NCBI GenBank assembly: GCA_946631345.1 | Contig: CAMPAA010000046.1 | Coordinates: forward strand, 1-16,866 | Source of the DNA: an uncultured Verrucomicrobiota bacterium | GTDB taxonomy: Bacteria > Verrucomicrobiota > Kiritimatiellia > RFP12 > UBA1067 | Length of the DNA: 16,866 nt | Direction: 5' to 3' | In this document: in pieces, positions 7,911 through 16,411 of the stretch | Layout of the letters: each line of letters opens with the position of its first letter | Position numbering within the stretch: the stretch's first letter is position 1 | The notes under the pieces: model-generated | Told to the model about the DNA's origin: nothing | Database searches by the model: none | Seen by the model: only the letters and a program-made list of their open reading frames with translations | Position numbers and translations under genes: made by a program

Positions 7911-8849
7911 CTACCCTTCCGATCCGAACCGGAATGTGCAGAACGCGCCCTGCCGCTCACGGACAATCTCGCGGTCGATCCATCCGCGCGCGTCTGGATT
8001 CGGGAAGTAGTGGTCTGTCTCGACGAGCTCTGCGCGGGCGCAGCCAGGCGAGGTGCGGAACTTCACATACCCGATGTCGCCCCAATGACCGGTTGACGGC
8101 AGGCACAGCCAGCGCTTGAAATTGCTGTCGGCCCATTTCCTCCCGGACGGCCCGAACAATCCGCCCTTCCACACATGGTTATGCCCGTGGATGTAGCCCG
8201 CCACCATCGGGGCGGCCATCAGCAGGTCATTGAACGCCTTCCAGTCGCCATCCTCTATCTCGTGGATAGGATGGTGCGCCGCGACAAACGTTGGGCGAGT
8301 GAGCTTTCCGACCTCAGCCCTGACCCAATCCCACTGGTCGCCGGTCAGCTGGCCTGGGACCTTGCACATGCGCGTCTCGTCGAGATGATTCTCCCAAAGC
8401 GTGTCGAGCATGAGCAGATCGCACGGGCCGAGGCTGGTGCGGGTTACGATTCGGCCAGGCACTAGCGTGCGATGACCGTACTCCGGCCACACATCGAGGA
8501 AATTGCGCCTGTGGTCGTGGTTTCCCATGCCCAGCGTCACCTCTATGCCGGCATCGGTGAGTTGCCGAAGCAGAGGGAGGCTGCTCTCGTAGTCCTCCTT
8601 GCGCCCATACACCCACGCCACGTCACCGAAGCATACGACGCGACGCGGCAGTGGATCCATCGCGAGAATGTCCGCCACGACGGCGGCGAAACGCTCCCGC
8701 TGGTACGAATCCGGCTTCACATGTATGTCCGACACGAACACCGTGAGCGAACCGTCGTAGTCCGCCTCTGCGCCGGTGAACATCCTGCATCCTCCGGCAA
8801 GCGCCGCACCTGCCGCCGCAATGAACCGCCTTCTGCCTATCTCACACAT
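7911..8849 (-). CDS. Exported calcineurin-like metallophosphoesterase
   Basis: 312 aa. All metal-site motifs of the family are present in order: SDIH (40-43), GD (75-76), GNHD (109-112), AHHP (191-194) and GHNH (222-225). The N-terminus MCEIGRRRFIAAAGAALAGG has a twin-arginine-like motif, a hydrophobic stretch and C21 in a lipobox-like position, so it is probably an exported lipoprotein. The natural substrate cannot be read from sequence; phosphomonoesters, phosphodiesters or nucleotides are all used by relatives. The ATG at 8847-8849 is preferred over an in-frame TTG at 8859-8861 because GGGAG lies 5 nt before it. It begins 40 bp after the giant glycosidase gene ends and is probably the last gene of that operon; exported phosphatases often accompany glycan-degrading enzymes. 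Confidence 0.9.
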   Translation of the reverse strand: MCEIGRRRFIAAAGAALAGGCRMFTGAEADYDGSLTVFVSDIHVKPDSYQRERFAAVVADILAMDPLPRRVVCFGDVAWVYGRKEDYESSLPLLRQLTDAGIEVTLGMGNHDHRRNFLDVWPEYGHRTLVPGRIVTRTSLGPCDLLMLDTLWENHLDETRMCKVPGQLTGDQWDWVRAEVGKLTRPTFVAAHHPIHEIEDGDWKAFNDLLMAAPMVAGYIHGHNHVWKGGLFGPSGRKWADSNFKRWLCLPSTGHWGDIGYVKFRTSPGCARAELVETDHYFPNPDARGWIDREIVRERQGAFCTFRFGSEG

Positions 8850-8854
8850 GCCCA

Positions 8855-8859
8855 CTCCC
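8855..8859 (-). promoter_or_regulatory. Ribosome binding site deciding the metallophosphoesterase start
   Basis: GGGAG on the minus strand, 5 nt upstream of the ATG at 8847-8849. It overlaps the in-frame TTG at 8859-8861, which makes that TTG an unlikely start. Confidence 0.6.
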
Positions 8860-8889
8860 AAAAACTCCAGACTTCAAGCCACCAGCCTG

Positions 8890-11800
8890 CTACTCCGCCA
8901 GGAGGAGCCTGCATCTGCGATCGCGCAGCGGAACCTTGAGAGCATCGTCACCCTCGGTCAGGGTTGCCACCAACTCGCCGCTTTCAAGGTCTGTAACCGT
9001 CACGGTGCCGCAGTGGGGGAACTTCACCACCACGTCAATGGGGCCGCGGTTGCGATATTCAGAAACGGATATGAGCGTCCTGCCGCCAAGAGTGTTTGCG
9101 CGGCAGAACACACGGCGCTGGTTGCGCCATGTGTTGAACCGACCGAAGAACTTGTCGTACACCTCCGCGTCGTTGGGGAAGTTCGTATCGAGGCTGCGGC
9201 TCTCGCCATCAACCACAATGTCCTCCACCTTTGCGAGCACATTGAGAGCGGCGATGAACTGCCGGTGGAACTCAATGTCTATCATCGGCGCCTTGAACGT
9301 GCATACGCCTTTGCAGCCGAACGTCGCGGCCTCGTACATCGAATAGACGATCTCGTCTTTGATCGCCGGCATCGTGGACCAGTAGTAGTCCGAAGAGTCG
9401 CGGCCAATCGAATACCTCACCGGGCTCGGACACCACGAAAGCGACTGCTTCACGCCGGGGAACGTCTGCCTGAACTGCTCAAGAACTCGCTCCAGCTGGC
9501 GCACGTCGCGGTCGATCGACGAATAGAACCCATGTTCGCGGATGTCGAATATGCGGTAGAAGTCGGCGTTGCGCAGCGAATGGTTGCGGTTCTCGACCGT
9601 CTGAAAGACGTTGAAAGACCAGTCGGTGAAGATGACCTCGCGGCCAACGCCCTCCGAGAGCAGCCTCTTCATCTCGCGGAAAAAGTCCGCCCACAGCTCA
9701 CACTTCGAGTCCACCCAGACCTCATGTTCGCGCGGATGTGCGGACGGATCGCGCTCGAACACTTTCGGCTCCGGGATCGGCTCGCCAGGATGCCTCTCCG
9801 CCCAACGCCGCTTGAAATAGGCTACTGTCTCAGGGCGGAAGTCGCCAAGCTCACCCTTCTTCTGGATGTAGTCCTCTATGTCGAAGTTGAAGCGGTAGAT
9901 TCCGGCCTTCCGGCAGAACTCTGCCTCCTTGCGGCAAGACTCCACAAAGAACCTGCCACGGTACGACGGCGATATCTGCAGCCCCGCGCCGAGCGGTATG
10001 TCCCTGCCGTTGATGTCCTTCGCGCGCGCCGTCTCGTCCTCGCGCGTCCATACGGCCCACGGCGAGTGGCCGGCCACTGCGCCCGGCCAGAAATATCCGC
10101 CGCGCACAACCTTGAATCCGTTGGCCGTCAGCGAACGTGCGAGCGCGGCGTCTTTGTCGGAATAGCCGCGCACGGCAAACGAATTGACGCCGGTCTCGGC
10201 CCACTCCTTCGCATCTTCGAGGCTTTGAACGTATAGGTTGTAGTGGCCAACGTCGAACTTCTTCAGTTTTGGAGCCACCCCCACGTCGATTACCTCGAAA
10301 TCGATATCCTGGGCGCTCTGCACGCCGTCCTCGTACCTTGCGGAGTATGATATGCTCCCCTTTGTCCCGGCCGGCAACGTCGTCGCAAACTTGGTCGAGA
10401 AGTAGTCTGGATAGAGATACGCGTATCTCTGGTGCTGCACCTGGCACTCCCCCTCCTTCCGCACGCCAGCGGAAACCACCTCCACGCCGGGCGGGCACCT
10501 GAACACTATGTCGAACGGCTTCGCGACCTGCCCGCCGTTAGACATGCGCGCGCCCTCGTAGTTGTGCTTGCAGTACCAGTTTAGCTTCGCCTTGAGCCCT
10601 CGGTTCGAGTTGAGGTACAGCTTGCCGCGCGCAAGGTTTGACGGACGTATCATTATGTATCCGGCCGGTATCGCCGACACCTGCCTGAACCGAAGTTCGC
10701 CGCCGTCCTCGACGGTGAACACCACATCCTTTTCGCCCTTGGCCTTCATGTCGAGGTTGTACGTCCAGCCGAACCGCCCGCTGGCGAAACTACCCCACGG
10801 CTTCTGGTCCTTGCCCTGCACGCAAAGCCTGAACCCGTCCGTCGGCATATCCTTCGCAAGGCGCACAAGGCAGTAGTTCTCCTTGTCCGGGCGAATCGTC
10901 GGCGGGCATTTGAAGTCAAATCCGCCTGGCGCAGAGTCGATGAACCTGATGCGCCCATAGGTGGACTCCGTCTTGTCGGCGGGGTAGATCCACTTGGCGC
11001 TATCCGCCAGACGGGACCAGCTCGCGCACTTGCGCGCGTCCGTGCTGTCGCGAACAAGGTTGAACGCCATGTCGCGCCCTGGGATGTCGGATAGCGGCAG
11101 CGAGAACTCCACGCTCCACGATGCGTCGTCGCGCGAAACAGCCCACTTGATGCCGCTGTTCCACTTTACGTCAAACATCCATGTGTTCGCGTCATCCGGA
11201 TGCCCGGCCGCATCGTACACCCCGCCTGTCGGCGAGATGATGAAGTGCTTCAGGCCGTCCTTCGCCACAAAGAAAAGCTCTATCGCATCTCCCTTCCAGA
11301 GCGATGCGTCGTCGCGCTTCGCAGACCATGCCGGCATGTTCGCGACGTTCGGGTCTTCGCAGCGGATGAACCCGTACAGGCAAGTCCCGTCATGCAGAAA
11401 CTTCGCCGAGGTGCGCTCCCGCGCCAACGACAGCAGCCGAGGATGCGAAAGCCCGTCGATCGGATACGCCGCGTCGTACAGCGCATCCCTGCTGCCGTCG
11501 ATCACGGGGCTGCCCTCCGACTTCACCACCGAGCAGAACTGCCCTGGCGCGGCAACGGCCGAAGATCTCAGGGCGGGATTCCCGCCGCTCGCACGCCCGC
11601 ACTCGTGCATGATTGCGCGATAGCGCTCCCACGTGCGCGGCTGCATGGGCTTGAGCGACTCCAGCGGTTTGTCCATGAGCGCACGGCGCTCTGTTTCTGG
11701 ATCGTCGAACAGCACGGCCTTGCGGTCGCCGGCGGCCATTGCATGCGACAAGCGGGCCGCCATCTTCGTCATCCTCGGAGCATACCAGTGCCGCGCCAGT

Positions 11801-13794
11801 TCATACTGGTGGCTGCGGCAGTAGCCGCATGACGCATTGTCGAAGAGAGTCTTCGGGAAGTCGGGGTTGCGCACCTTCTCCACCGCATCAAGGCGAAGGA
11901 ATGATTCCCAGAGCGAATAGTCGGTGTGCAGCTCCAGAAGGTCGGCCATCATGTCGCAGAGCGCGGCAAGGCGCCTGGCCCGTTCCGGAAGGTCGGCCCC
12001 ATCGTGCGGCGGACACGGGGCATCCGCCCTGCCGCGCCAGGCGGCGACATCCCGGACAAGCTCGAGAGTGCGTAGCGTAATCACGCGGTCAAGCACCATG
12101 CGGGCGATGTCAATTGTGTCGCGCCGAAGGAACTCGTCGGACCACGGGATTTCGGCCAGCTCTCCGAACACGCCCTGTGCCGCCTCCACCGGGCGCTTCC
12201 ACGTCTGGATGACCTTTTCATCGCACATCCGCAGATCGCGCCCATGTTTCGTGACAAGCCGTCCGTAGTTCGCGTCCCAGTCTCGCAGCATGGACGCCGG
12301 AAGCGCCTTCTCCCATATCGCCTTCATGCGTCCGGCAAGGGCACCGTAACGGCTTTTGCAGAATTCGTCCAGAACCTTTCCATGGGGCACTGCATCCTTC
12401 GACCAGGCATTCGCGGTGAAATACCTGAGGCAGAGCGTGTCGGTATGGCTCGACTCCGGCCAGAAGATGTAGCCCACGCAGGCCGGATCGTTCTGGACGA
12501 TCCGCTGCCGCTCCTCGATGATCGGGTAGTTCGCGCGAGCGTCAAGCGCAGATTCGTAGGCGAGGAATATGGAGTAGGTATATGGGAACTTGCCAACGAC
12601 GCCCCACTTGGTGAAGATGTTGAGTCCCTGTATCTCCTTGCGCCAGCCGTGTATTGCGTCGCCCTCGTAGTCCCAAATGATGTCGCGCTTGGGGTCGAGG
12701 CGTCCGATCAGTGCCTTCACTTCGTCTGGGAGCCATGTGAAGTAGAAGTCCCAACCTGCGAGCAACACCTTGGCATCAGGATAGTCGCGATGCGCACGGG
12801 TCAGGAACTTGTCGAGTGCCTCGATCTTGAGATTGAAGTTATCCTGACGGTTCGTGTAGCAGCGGCGTTCGCCGAGGCCGATCGTGTGCAGAAGCTTCTG
12901 CGGAGCGCCCTTCCCATACGTATCCACCGCCGTCCGCGTCAGCTTCCAGTATTCATCCGCCCACTTTTCGTCACGGATATCCCAGACACGACCGTTTTTC
13001 TCCGAGTATCCGCTCGTCGCCTGCGGGAGGAACGGAGGGTCCATCTTTTCGAGGAAATCCTTCGGCGTACGCGAATACCAGTGTGTCATCGTCCCGAAAT
13101 CCTCCGGCACCATCAGCCCCCGCTCGAACGCATACGCCTGGATGCGCCGTCTCATTTCGCCCCGGAACTGAAGACTCCAGAAAAGCGAGCGGTCGTCGTA
13201 TCCCTTGCCCGCGCCAGGGAGCGGCTTGGACGGATCGGGATAGGCGCAGACATCGGGGAATGTCAGCTGAAAAAGGTCGTCCTGCCCAATGCGGAGCATA
13301 AACACGTTCAGCCGCCGCTTGAGCATCCAGTCAATCTCCTTCTTCCAGTCCTCAAGTCCCCAGTGCTCCGCCTGGAAGCGCGTTAGCCCGCGATGCGCAA
13401 AGTACCGAATCCCGCGATATTCGAACCGCGCCTCCTCGTGGACGTCAAGGCCAGAAAGGTCGATGGTCTCCTTTTTCGGCACAATGTCGCCATCCCAGAA
13501 CCAGTGGCAGCCCGCGCGCCGCTCCAGGAGATCGTACACGCCATACAGTACGCTACGTGCGTTCGAGCCCGTGATGGTAACGGCGGTGCCGGATTCAGCC
13601 GACCTGATCGAATAGGCGTCGTTGCCGGTTTTTGATACGGCCGGGTCAACAACGAACGACACGGCATCCATTGGCGCGGCCCTGCCCGTCACTGCATGGT
13701 AGTACTTCGCAAATTCCGTCCGCGCAGCATCAGGCACCATGGCCGCCACTTGGGCTGCCGCAGCCATAAAAAACAATGTTAAGCGCAACTGCAT
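8890..13794 (-). CDS. Giant secreted glycoside hydrolase: GH89-like barrel, CBM9-like module, second unassigned barrel
   Basis: 1634 aa. Signal peptide MQLRLTLFFMAAAAQVAA (1-18). A GH89-type N-terminal domain (about 25-120; ends near GVYDLLERRAGCHWFW) leads into a barrel (about 125-480). WKKEIDWMLKRRLN matches the W-x-x-EIDWM-x-x-x-x-N segment of alpha-N-acetylglucosaminidase (NAGLU). Candidate catalytic acids are E309 in GLGER and E447 in FWPESSHTDTL, by position against the two NAGLU glutamates; WSKDAVP...RYG after E447 also matches NAGLU. A helical region follows (about 485-735), then a CBM9-like domain (about 750-955; VIDGSRDALYDAA, GDAIELFF), beta-sandwich linkers (to about 1175), a second barrel-like region (about 1178-1520; FNFDIEDY, REVIFTDW) and a C-terminal beta-sandwich. 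The second ATG (13794) has GGAAG 7 nt upstream, unlike the one at 13800. GH89 assignment is from motif memory; a related DUF4838-type family is the alternative. Confidence 0.75.
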   Translation of the reverse strand: MQLRLTLFFMAAAAQVAAMVPDAARTEFAKYYHAVTGRAAPMDAVSFVVDPAVSKTGNDAYSIRSAESGTAVTITGSNARSVLYGVYDLLERRAGCHWFWDGDIVPKKETIDLSGLDVHEEARFEYRGIRYFAHRGLTRFQAEHWGLEDWKKEIDWMLKRRLNVFMLRIGQDDLFQLTFPDVCAYPDPSKPLPGAGKGYDDRSLFWSLQFRGEMRRRIQAYAFERGLMVPEDFGTMTHWYSRTPKDFLEKMDPPFLPQATSGYSEKNGRVWDIRDEKWADEYWKLTRTAVDTYGKGAPQKLLHTIGLGERRCYTNRQDNFNLKIEALDKFLTRAHRDYPDAKVLLAGWDFYFTWLPDEVKALIGRLDPKRDIIWDYEGDAIHGWRKEIQGLNIFTKWGVVGKFPYTYSIFLAYESALDARANYPIIEERQRIVQNDPACVGYIFWPESSHTDTLCLRYFTANAWSKDAVPHGKVLDEFCKSRYGALAGRMKAIWEKALPASMLRDWDANYGRLVTKHGRDLRMCDEKVIQTWKRPVEAAQGVFGELAEIPWSDEFLRRDTIDIARMVLDRVITLRTLELVRDVAAWRGRADAPCPPHDGADLPERARRLAALCDMMADLLELHTDYSLWESFLRLDAVEKVRNPDFPKTLFDNASCGYCRSHQYELARHWYAPRMTKMAARLSHAMAAGDRKAVLFDDPETERRALMDKPLESLKPMQPRTWERYRAIMHECGRASGGNPALRSSAVAAPGQFCSVVKSEGSPVIDGSRDALYDAAYPIDGLSHPRLLSLARERTSAKFLHDGTCLYGFIRCEDPNVANMPAWSAKRDDASLWKGDAIELFFVAKDGLKHFIISPTGGVYDAAGHPDDANTWMFDVKWNSGIKWAVSRDDASWSVEFSLPLSDIPGRDMAFNLVRDSTDARKCASWSRLADSAKWIYPADKTESTYGRIRFIDSAPGGFDFKCPPTIRPDKENYCLVRLAKDMPTDGFRLCVQGKDQKPWGSFASGRFGWTYNLDMKAKGEKDVVFTVEDGGELRFRQVSAIPAGYIMIRPSNLARGKLYLNSNRGLKAKLNWYCKHNYEGARMSNGGQVAKPFDIVFRCPPGVEVVSAGVRKEGECQVQHQRYAYLYPDYFSTKFATTLPAGTKGSISYSARYEDGVQSAQDIDFEVIDVGVAPKLKKFDVGHYNLYVQSLEDAKEWAETGVNSFAVRGYSDKDAALARSLTANGFKVVRGGYFWPGAVAGHSPWAVWTREDETARAKDINGRDIPLGAGLQISPSYRGRFFVESCRKEAEFCRKAGIYRFNFDIEDYIQKKGELGDFRPETVAYFKRRWAERHPGEPIPEPKVFERDPSAHPREHEVWVDSKCELWADFFREMKRLLSEGVGREVIFTDWSFNVFQTVENRNHSLRNADFYRIFDIREHGFYSSIDRDVRQLERVLEQFRQTFPGVKQSLSWCPSPVRYSIGRDSSDYYWSTMPAIKDEIVYSMYEAATFGCKGVCTFKAPMIDIEFHRQFIAALNVLAKVEDIVVDGESRSLDTNFPNDAEVYDKFFGRFNTWRNQRRVFCRANTLGGRTLISVSEYRNRGPIDVVVKFPHCGTVTVTDLESGELVATLTEGDDALKVPLRDRRCRLLLAE

Positions 13795-13801
13795 GGCCAT
13801 T

Positions 13802-13806
13802 CTTCC
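13802..13806 (-). promoter_or_regulatory. Ribosome binding site deciding the giant glycosidase start
   Basis: GGAAG on the minus strand, 7 nt upstream of the ATG at 13792-13794 but only 1 nt from the ATG at 13798-13800. It begins one base after the TGA of the upstream gene (13808-13810), so the two genes are probably translated in succession. Confidence 0.6.
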
Positions 13807-13807
13807 A

Positions 13808-16330
13808 TCACTTAAAGATCACAACTGTCCCAAGCTGCGAAAATCTCGCCTTTGCGACAGCGCTTCCGGCATCGCCCTCATATGTCAGGCGCGACAGCCC
13901 CCAGCCAGTCGCCGGGCGCACAAACCGGCACTTGGCCACGGCGGCCTCCACCTGCGCACGCGATCCGGAGAAAAGCGAAACTGTCGCAGGGGCTCCCGCG
14001 AACGTGTCCGGGTCCAGCGCCACGCGTATGTTGGTTTCCGGCGAAAGCTCGGTCGCTGAAATGTCGATGCCCGACACGGCCATCTCTCCGGATTGGACCG
14101 CGGAATAGATCAGCCCCGTGTCTCTGGCGAAACTCACCCGCAGATTCCTGAGCGCCTGCGGTGACGTGGCCTTCACCCAGCCCTGCGTCACGGCAAGCAC
14201 GTTCTCGCCCGCTTCAGGCACCGCATTCTCAAGCCCGGCACCGAAGCGCGGCGCGGCTCCAAGCGCAAGAACGCCCTCGCCGGACTTCGTCAGCGTTCCC
14301 TTGAACGTTATCGGCTGCTCCACGGCGAGCGTCACGCCATTGGACACCGTGAACTCGGCCTCGCCGTTGACGTACACGCCGCGCGTCGCATCCGCGAGAC
14401 GCATCGAGCGGCGCGGGATGATCTGCGCGCCCATGCTCAGTTCGAGCGCGCGCCAGTTGAAGGACGGCAGCGCGCCGCCCAGATTGCGCTCGTCGTTCAG
14501 GATCATGCGCACGTTTCCGCTGGGGTAGTCGCTGCGCGGTTTGCTGTGGATTCGCATCGTCCCTACGAAGCCGGTGTTGATGCCCTTCAGCTCGATTTCG
14601 CCGTCGATCTCCCATCCCCAGCCGCCGCCGGCGTATGCAGTGATGTCCATGTGGCCGCTGCCGAATATCTCGGACTCCATGTTGAAATGCGCGCGGCGGC
14701 CAAGCTGAACCGTGTTTGTGGCGATCCGGCCCACATACGGGCTCGCCATCGACTCGTAGCGCCCTTTCAGCGTCATGTTGTTCCGGCTTACGTACATCTT
14801 GCCGGCGTTCCGCAGCAGCTTTACCGTAACGGACTTGGCGGACTGCGGCAGAAACCCGCTCGCTGTCGTCAGCGATTCCCCGGGGAACACGTAGTCGTCA
14901 ACATCCCAAGGCGTTGAAAACACTCCGTTGAAAGTCGCACCCGTCGGCATCAGCCGCGCCGTGCGGTATGCAACAAGGTAATGCACGCCCTCACGCGGAT
15001 ACAGCCCGCCGCTCCAGGCCGTCTCGTCTTCCGCCGACGATCTGGCCGTAGACGCACTGTCCGCGATGGGGTCGGCCTTTATCTGGTAGGCGATGGGCTC
15101 CTGGACGATGTATACCGTCTCGGTCGCACCGCCTTCGTCGGCCTCGATCAGTACATGGCCCGTATGCAGGGCGCGGTAGAACTCGCCGCCCTCATCCACC
15201 TGCGCGTGGTTGCTGAGCTTATATGTCGTGGTCCAGCCAAACCCGTCGAAGACGAAATCGTCCGCCGTCACAACCCCAGCCGGCGCCCGCATGACGGGAA
15301 TGCGGAACTCGTCGCCGCGCGTCGTCCACGGCGCGCTGTTCGTCTGCACAAAGTAGTGCGATACGGCGATATGCACCTTCGCGTCTCCGGCAAGGTCGAG
15401 CGAATCGATCTGCACAATCCCACTCGTCGCACCCGTCAGCGGGTCGACATTCTTGTAAAGAAGCAATTCGCCGCCATCGTTGACTGCGACGGTGCCTATG
15501 GGCAGCGTGCCGCTCGCAACGCTGACAGTCGCCTTGCAGCTCGATGCGACTGCCAGACGCGCAAGCTTTGCCGACCCTTCGGATGATATCGTGGCGTTCG
15601 TCTCCACCGATATCGTGCCCGGCATGGCATCGGTGAACGACAGTCTCATGTCGACCGTCCGCGCACGGTGCCTGATCGTGCCGTTGCAGTCCGACATGTC
15701 GCAGGCGAACTCGAGCAAGTTGTTTGCTGCTCTCTGCGATGTCTGGCTCAACACGTTCAGGTAGGCCGTTGCGGCTGAATGGACGGAACCGAGGAAGCGC
15801 ATCTTGCTTGCGTTCTCACGGAAGGATAGATCCGTGCCGTAGTTGCTGTCGTAGTTGTTTACGCGACTTCCGGAAAAGGTGAATTTCCCGAGGAACCGCG
15901 CATCCTGGCCTGCGACAAACGTATCGATGTACCCCCATGCAAGTATCAGCCCATCGCCGGGGAAGCTGAAATACTGCGTGCCTGACTGATTTACGTGCGC
16001 TACGGCATAACCTTTGCCATAGCTACCGGATGCCGAGCGGCGGCCTATGGTAAGGGAGTTCCCTGCAAAGACAAACGGATTGGCTTCGGATGTGGTTCCC
16101 TGACCGGATGGGAGGGTGAAGCTCATGCCATACCAGCCACCTGCGCGGTAGTCGTATGACCCCATGTCAGGATTGCTGCCATCCCCCCAGCGCGCTCCAT
16201 TGTACAGCGCATCGGTTGTGCCGTTTGTCTTCAACTCTATGAAGTCTGCGTTTGCGCACAGGGCAACCGCCAGCGCCATTGCTGAAACTATGGACATCTT
16301 TATGCTGGTGAACTCTTTTCTCGTCGTCAT
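13808..16330 (-). CDS. Large secreted beta-strand-rich protein (autotransporter-passenger-like beta-helix), unknown function
   Basis: 840 aa. Signal peptide MTTRKEFTSIKMSIVSAMAL continuing to ANA (about 1-28). The body is rich in G, T, N, S and V, with short strand-like stretches, as in pectin-lyase-like beta-helices. The segment GTLTKSGEGVLALG (about 678-691) resembles the autotransporter-associated strand repeat (PATR). There is no C-terminal beta-barrel, PEP-CTERM, LPXTG or T9SS tail that I can see; the protein ends GTVVIFK. It is therefore secreted or surface-held by an unknown route. The start at 16330 is chosen because of AAGGAA upstream and the signal peptide; a longer frame to 16435 would cover the promoter and operator. 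It is the first gene of the operon, 13 bp before the giant glycosidase, which suggests a joint role at the cell surface, perhaps glycan binding. Function is not known. Confidence 0.85.
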   Translation of the reverse strand: MTTRKEFTSIKMSIVSAMALAVALCANADFIELKTNGTTDALYNGARWGDGSNPDMGSYDYRAGGWYGMSFTLPSGQGTTSEANPFVFAGNSLTIGRRSASGSYGKGYAVAHVNQSGTQYFSFPGDGLILAWGYIDTFVAGQDARFLGKFTFSGSRVNNYDSNYGTDLSFRENASKMRFLGSVHSAATAYLNVLSQTSQRAANNLLEFACDMSDCNGTIRHRARTVDMRLSFTDAMPGTISVETNATISSEGSAKLARLAVASSCKATVSVASGTLPIGTVAVNDGGELLLYKNVDPLTGATSGIVQIDSLDLAGDAKVHIAVSHYFVQTNSAPWTTRGDEFRIPVMRAPAGVVTADDFVFDGFGWTTTYKLSNHAQVDEGGEFYRALHTGHVLIEADEGGATETVYIVQEPIAYQIKADPIADSASTARSSAEDETAWSGGLYPREGVHYLVAYRTARLMPTGATFNGVFSTPWDVDDYVFPGESLTTASGFLPQSAKSVTVKLLRNAGKMYVSRNNMTLKGRYESMASPYVGRIATNTVQLGRRAHFNMESEIFGSGHMDITAYAGGGWGWEIDGEIELKGINTGFVGTMRIHSKPRSDYPSGNVRMILNDERNLGGALPSFNWRALELSMGAQIIPRRSMRLADATRGVYVNGEAEFTVSNGVTLAVEQPITFKGTLTKSGEGVLALGAAPRFGAGLENAVPEAGENVLAVTQGWVKATSPQALRNLRVSFARDTGLIYSAVQSGEMAVSGIDISATELSPETNIRVALDPDTFAGAPATVSLFSGSRAQVEAAVAKCRFVRPATGWGLSRLTYEGDAGSAVAKARFSQLGTVVIFK

Positions 16331-16337
16331 GGCATTG

Positions 16338-16343
16338 TTCCTT
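16338..16343 (-). promoter_or_regulatory. Ribosome binding site deciding the beta-helix protein start
   Basis: AAGGAA on the minus strand, 7 nt upstream of the ATG at 16328-16330. A small hairpin (GGTTT-CGTC-AAACC, 16350-16363) stands just upstream of it in the leader. Confidence 0.7.
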
Positions 16344-16378
16344 TTTCTGGGTTTGACGAAACCGCTACCATCCCATAG

Positions 16379-16405
16379 CGTTTCAGGACACCGTGTCCTA
16401 AAACG
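16379..16405 (-). promoter_or_regulatory. 27-bp near-perfect palindrome at the transcription start, probable operator
   Basis: On the minus strand the arms are CGTTTTAGGACAC and GTGTCCTGAAACG around a single central G: 13-bp arms with one mismatch and a perfect 7-bp core. It starts about 7 nt after the -10 element, at the predicted transcription start, where a bound repressor would block transcription. A leader-RNA hairpin is the alternative, though a one-base loop disfavours the full stem. I found no second copy by eye in this window and no regulator gene beside it. Confidence 0.65.
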
Positions 16406-16411
16406 GCGCGA

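Noticed and set aside
6048..8096. Long open frame on the + strand (682 codons) opposite the U32, GH109-like and metallophosphoesterase genes
   Set aside because: It is antisense to three well-supported genes, has a composition biased to H, R, A and V, and shows no recognisable domain; high-GC coding DNA produces such shadows.
8776..10236. Open frame on the + strand opposite the end of the giant glycosidase
   Set aside because: It is a shadow of a strong coding region with no family resemblance.
16379..16405. Intrinsic terminator
   Set aside because: The arms leave only a one-base loop and no T-run follows; its place at the transcription start fits an operator better.
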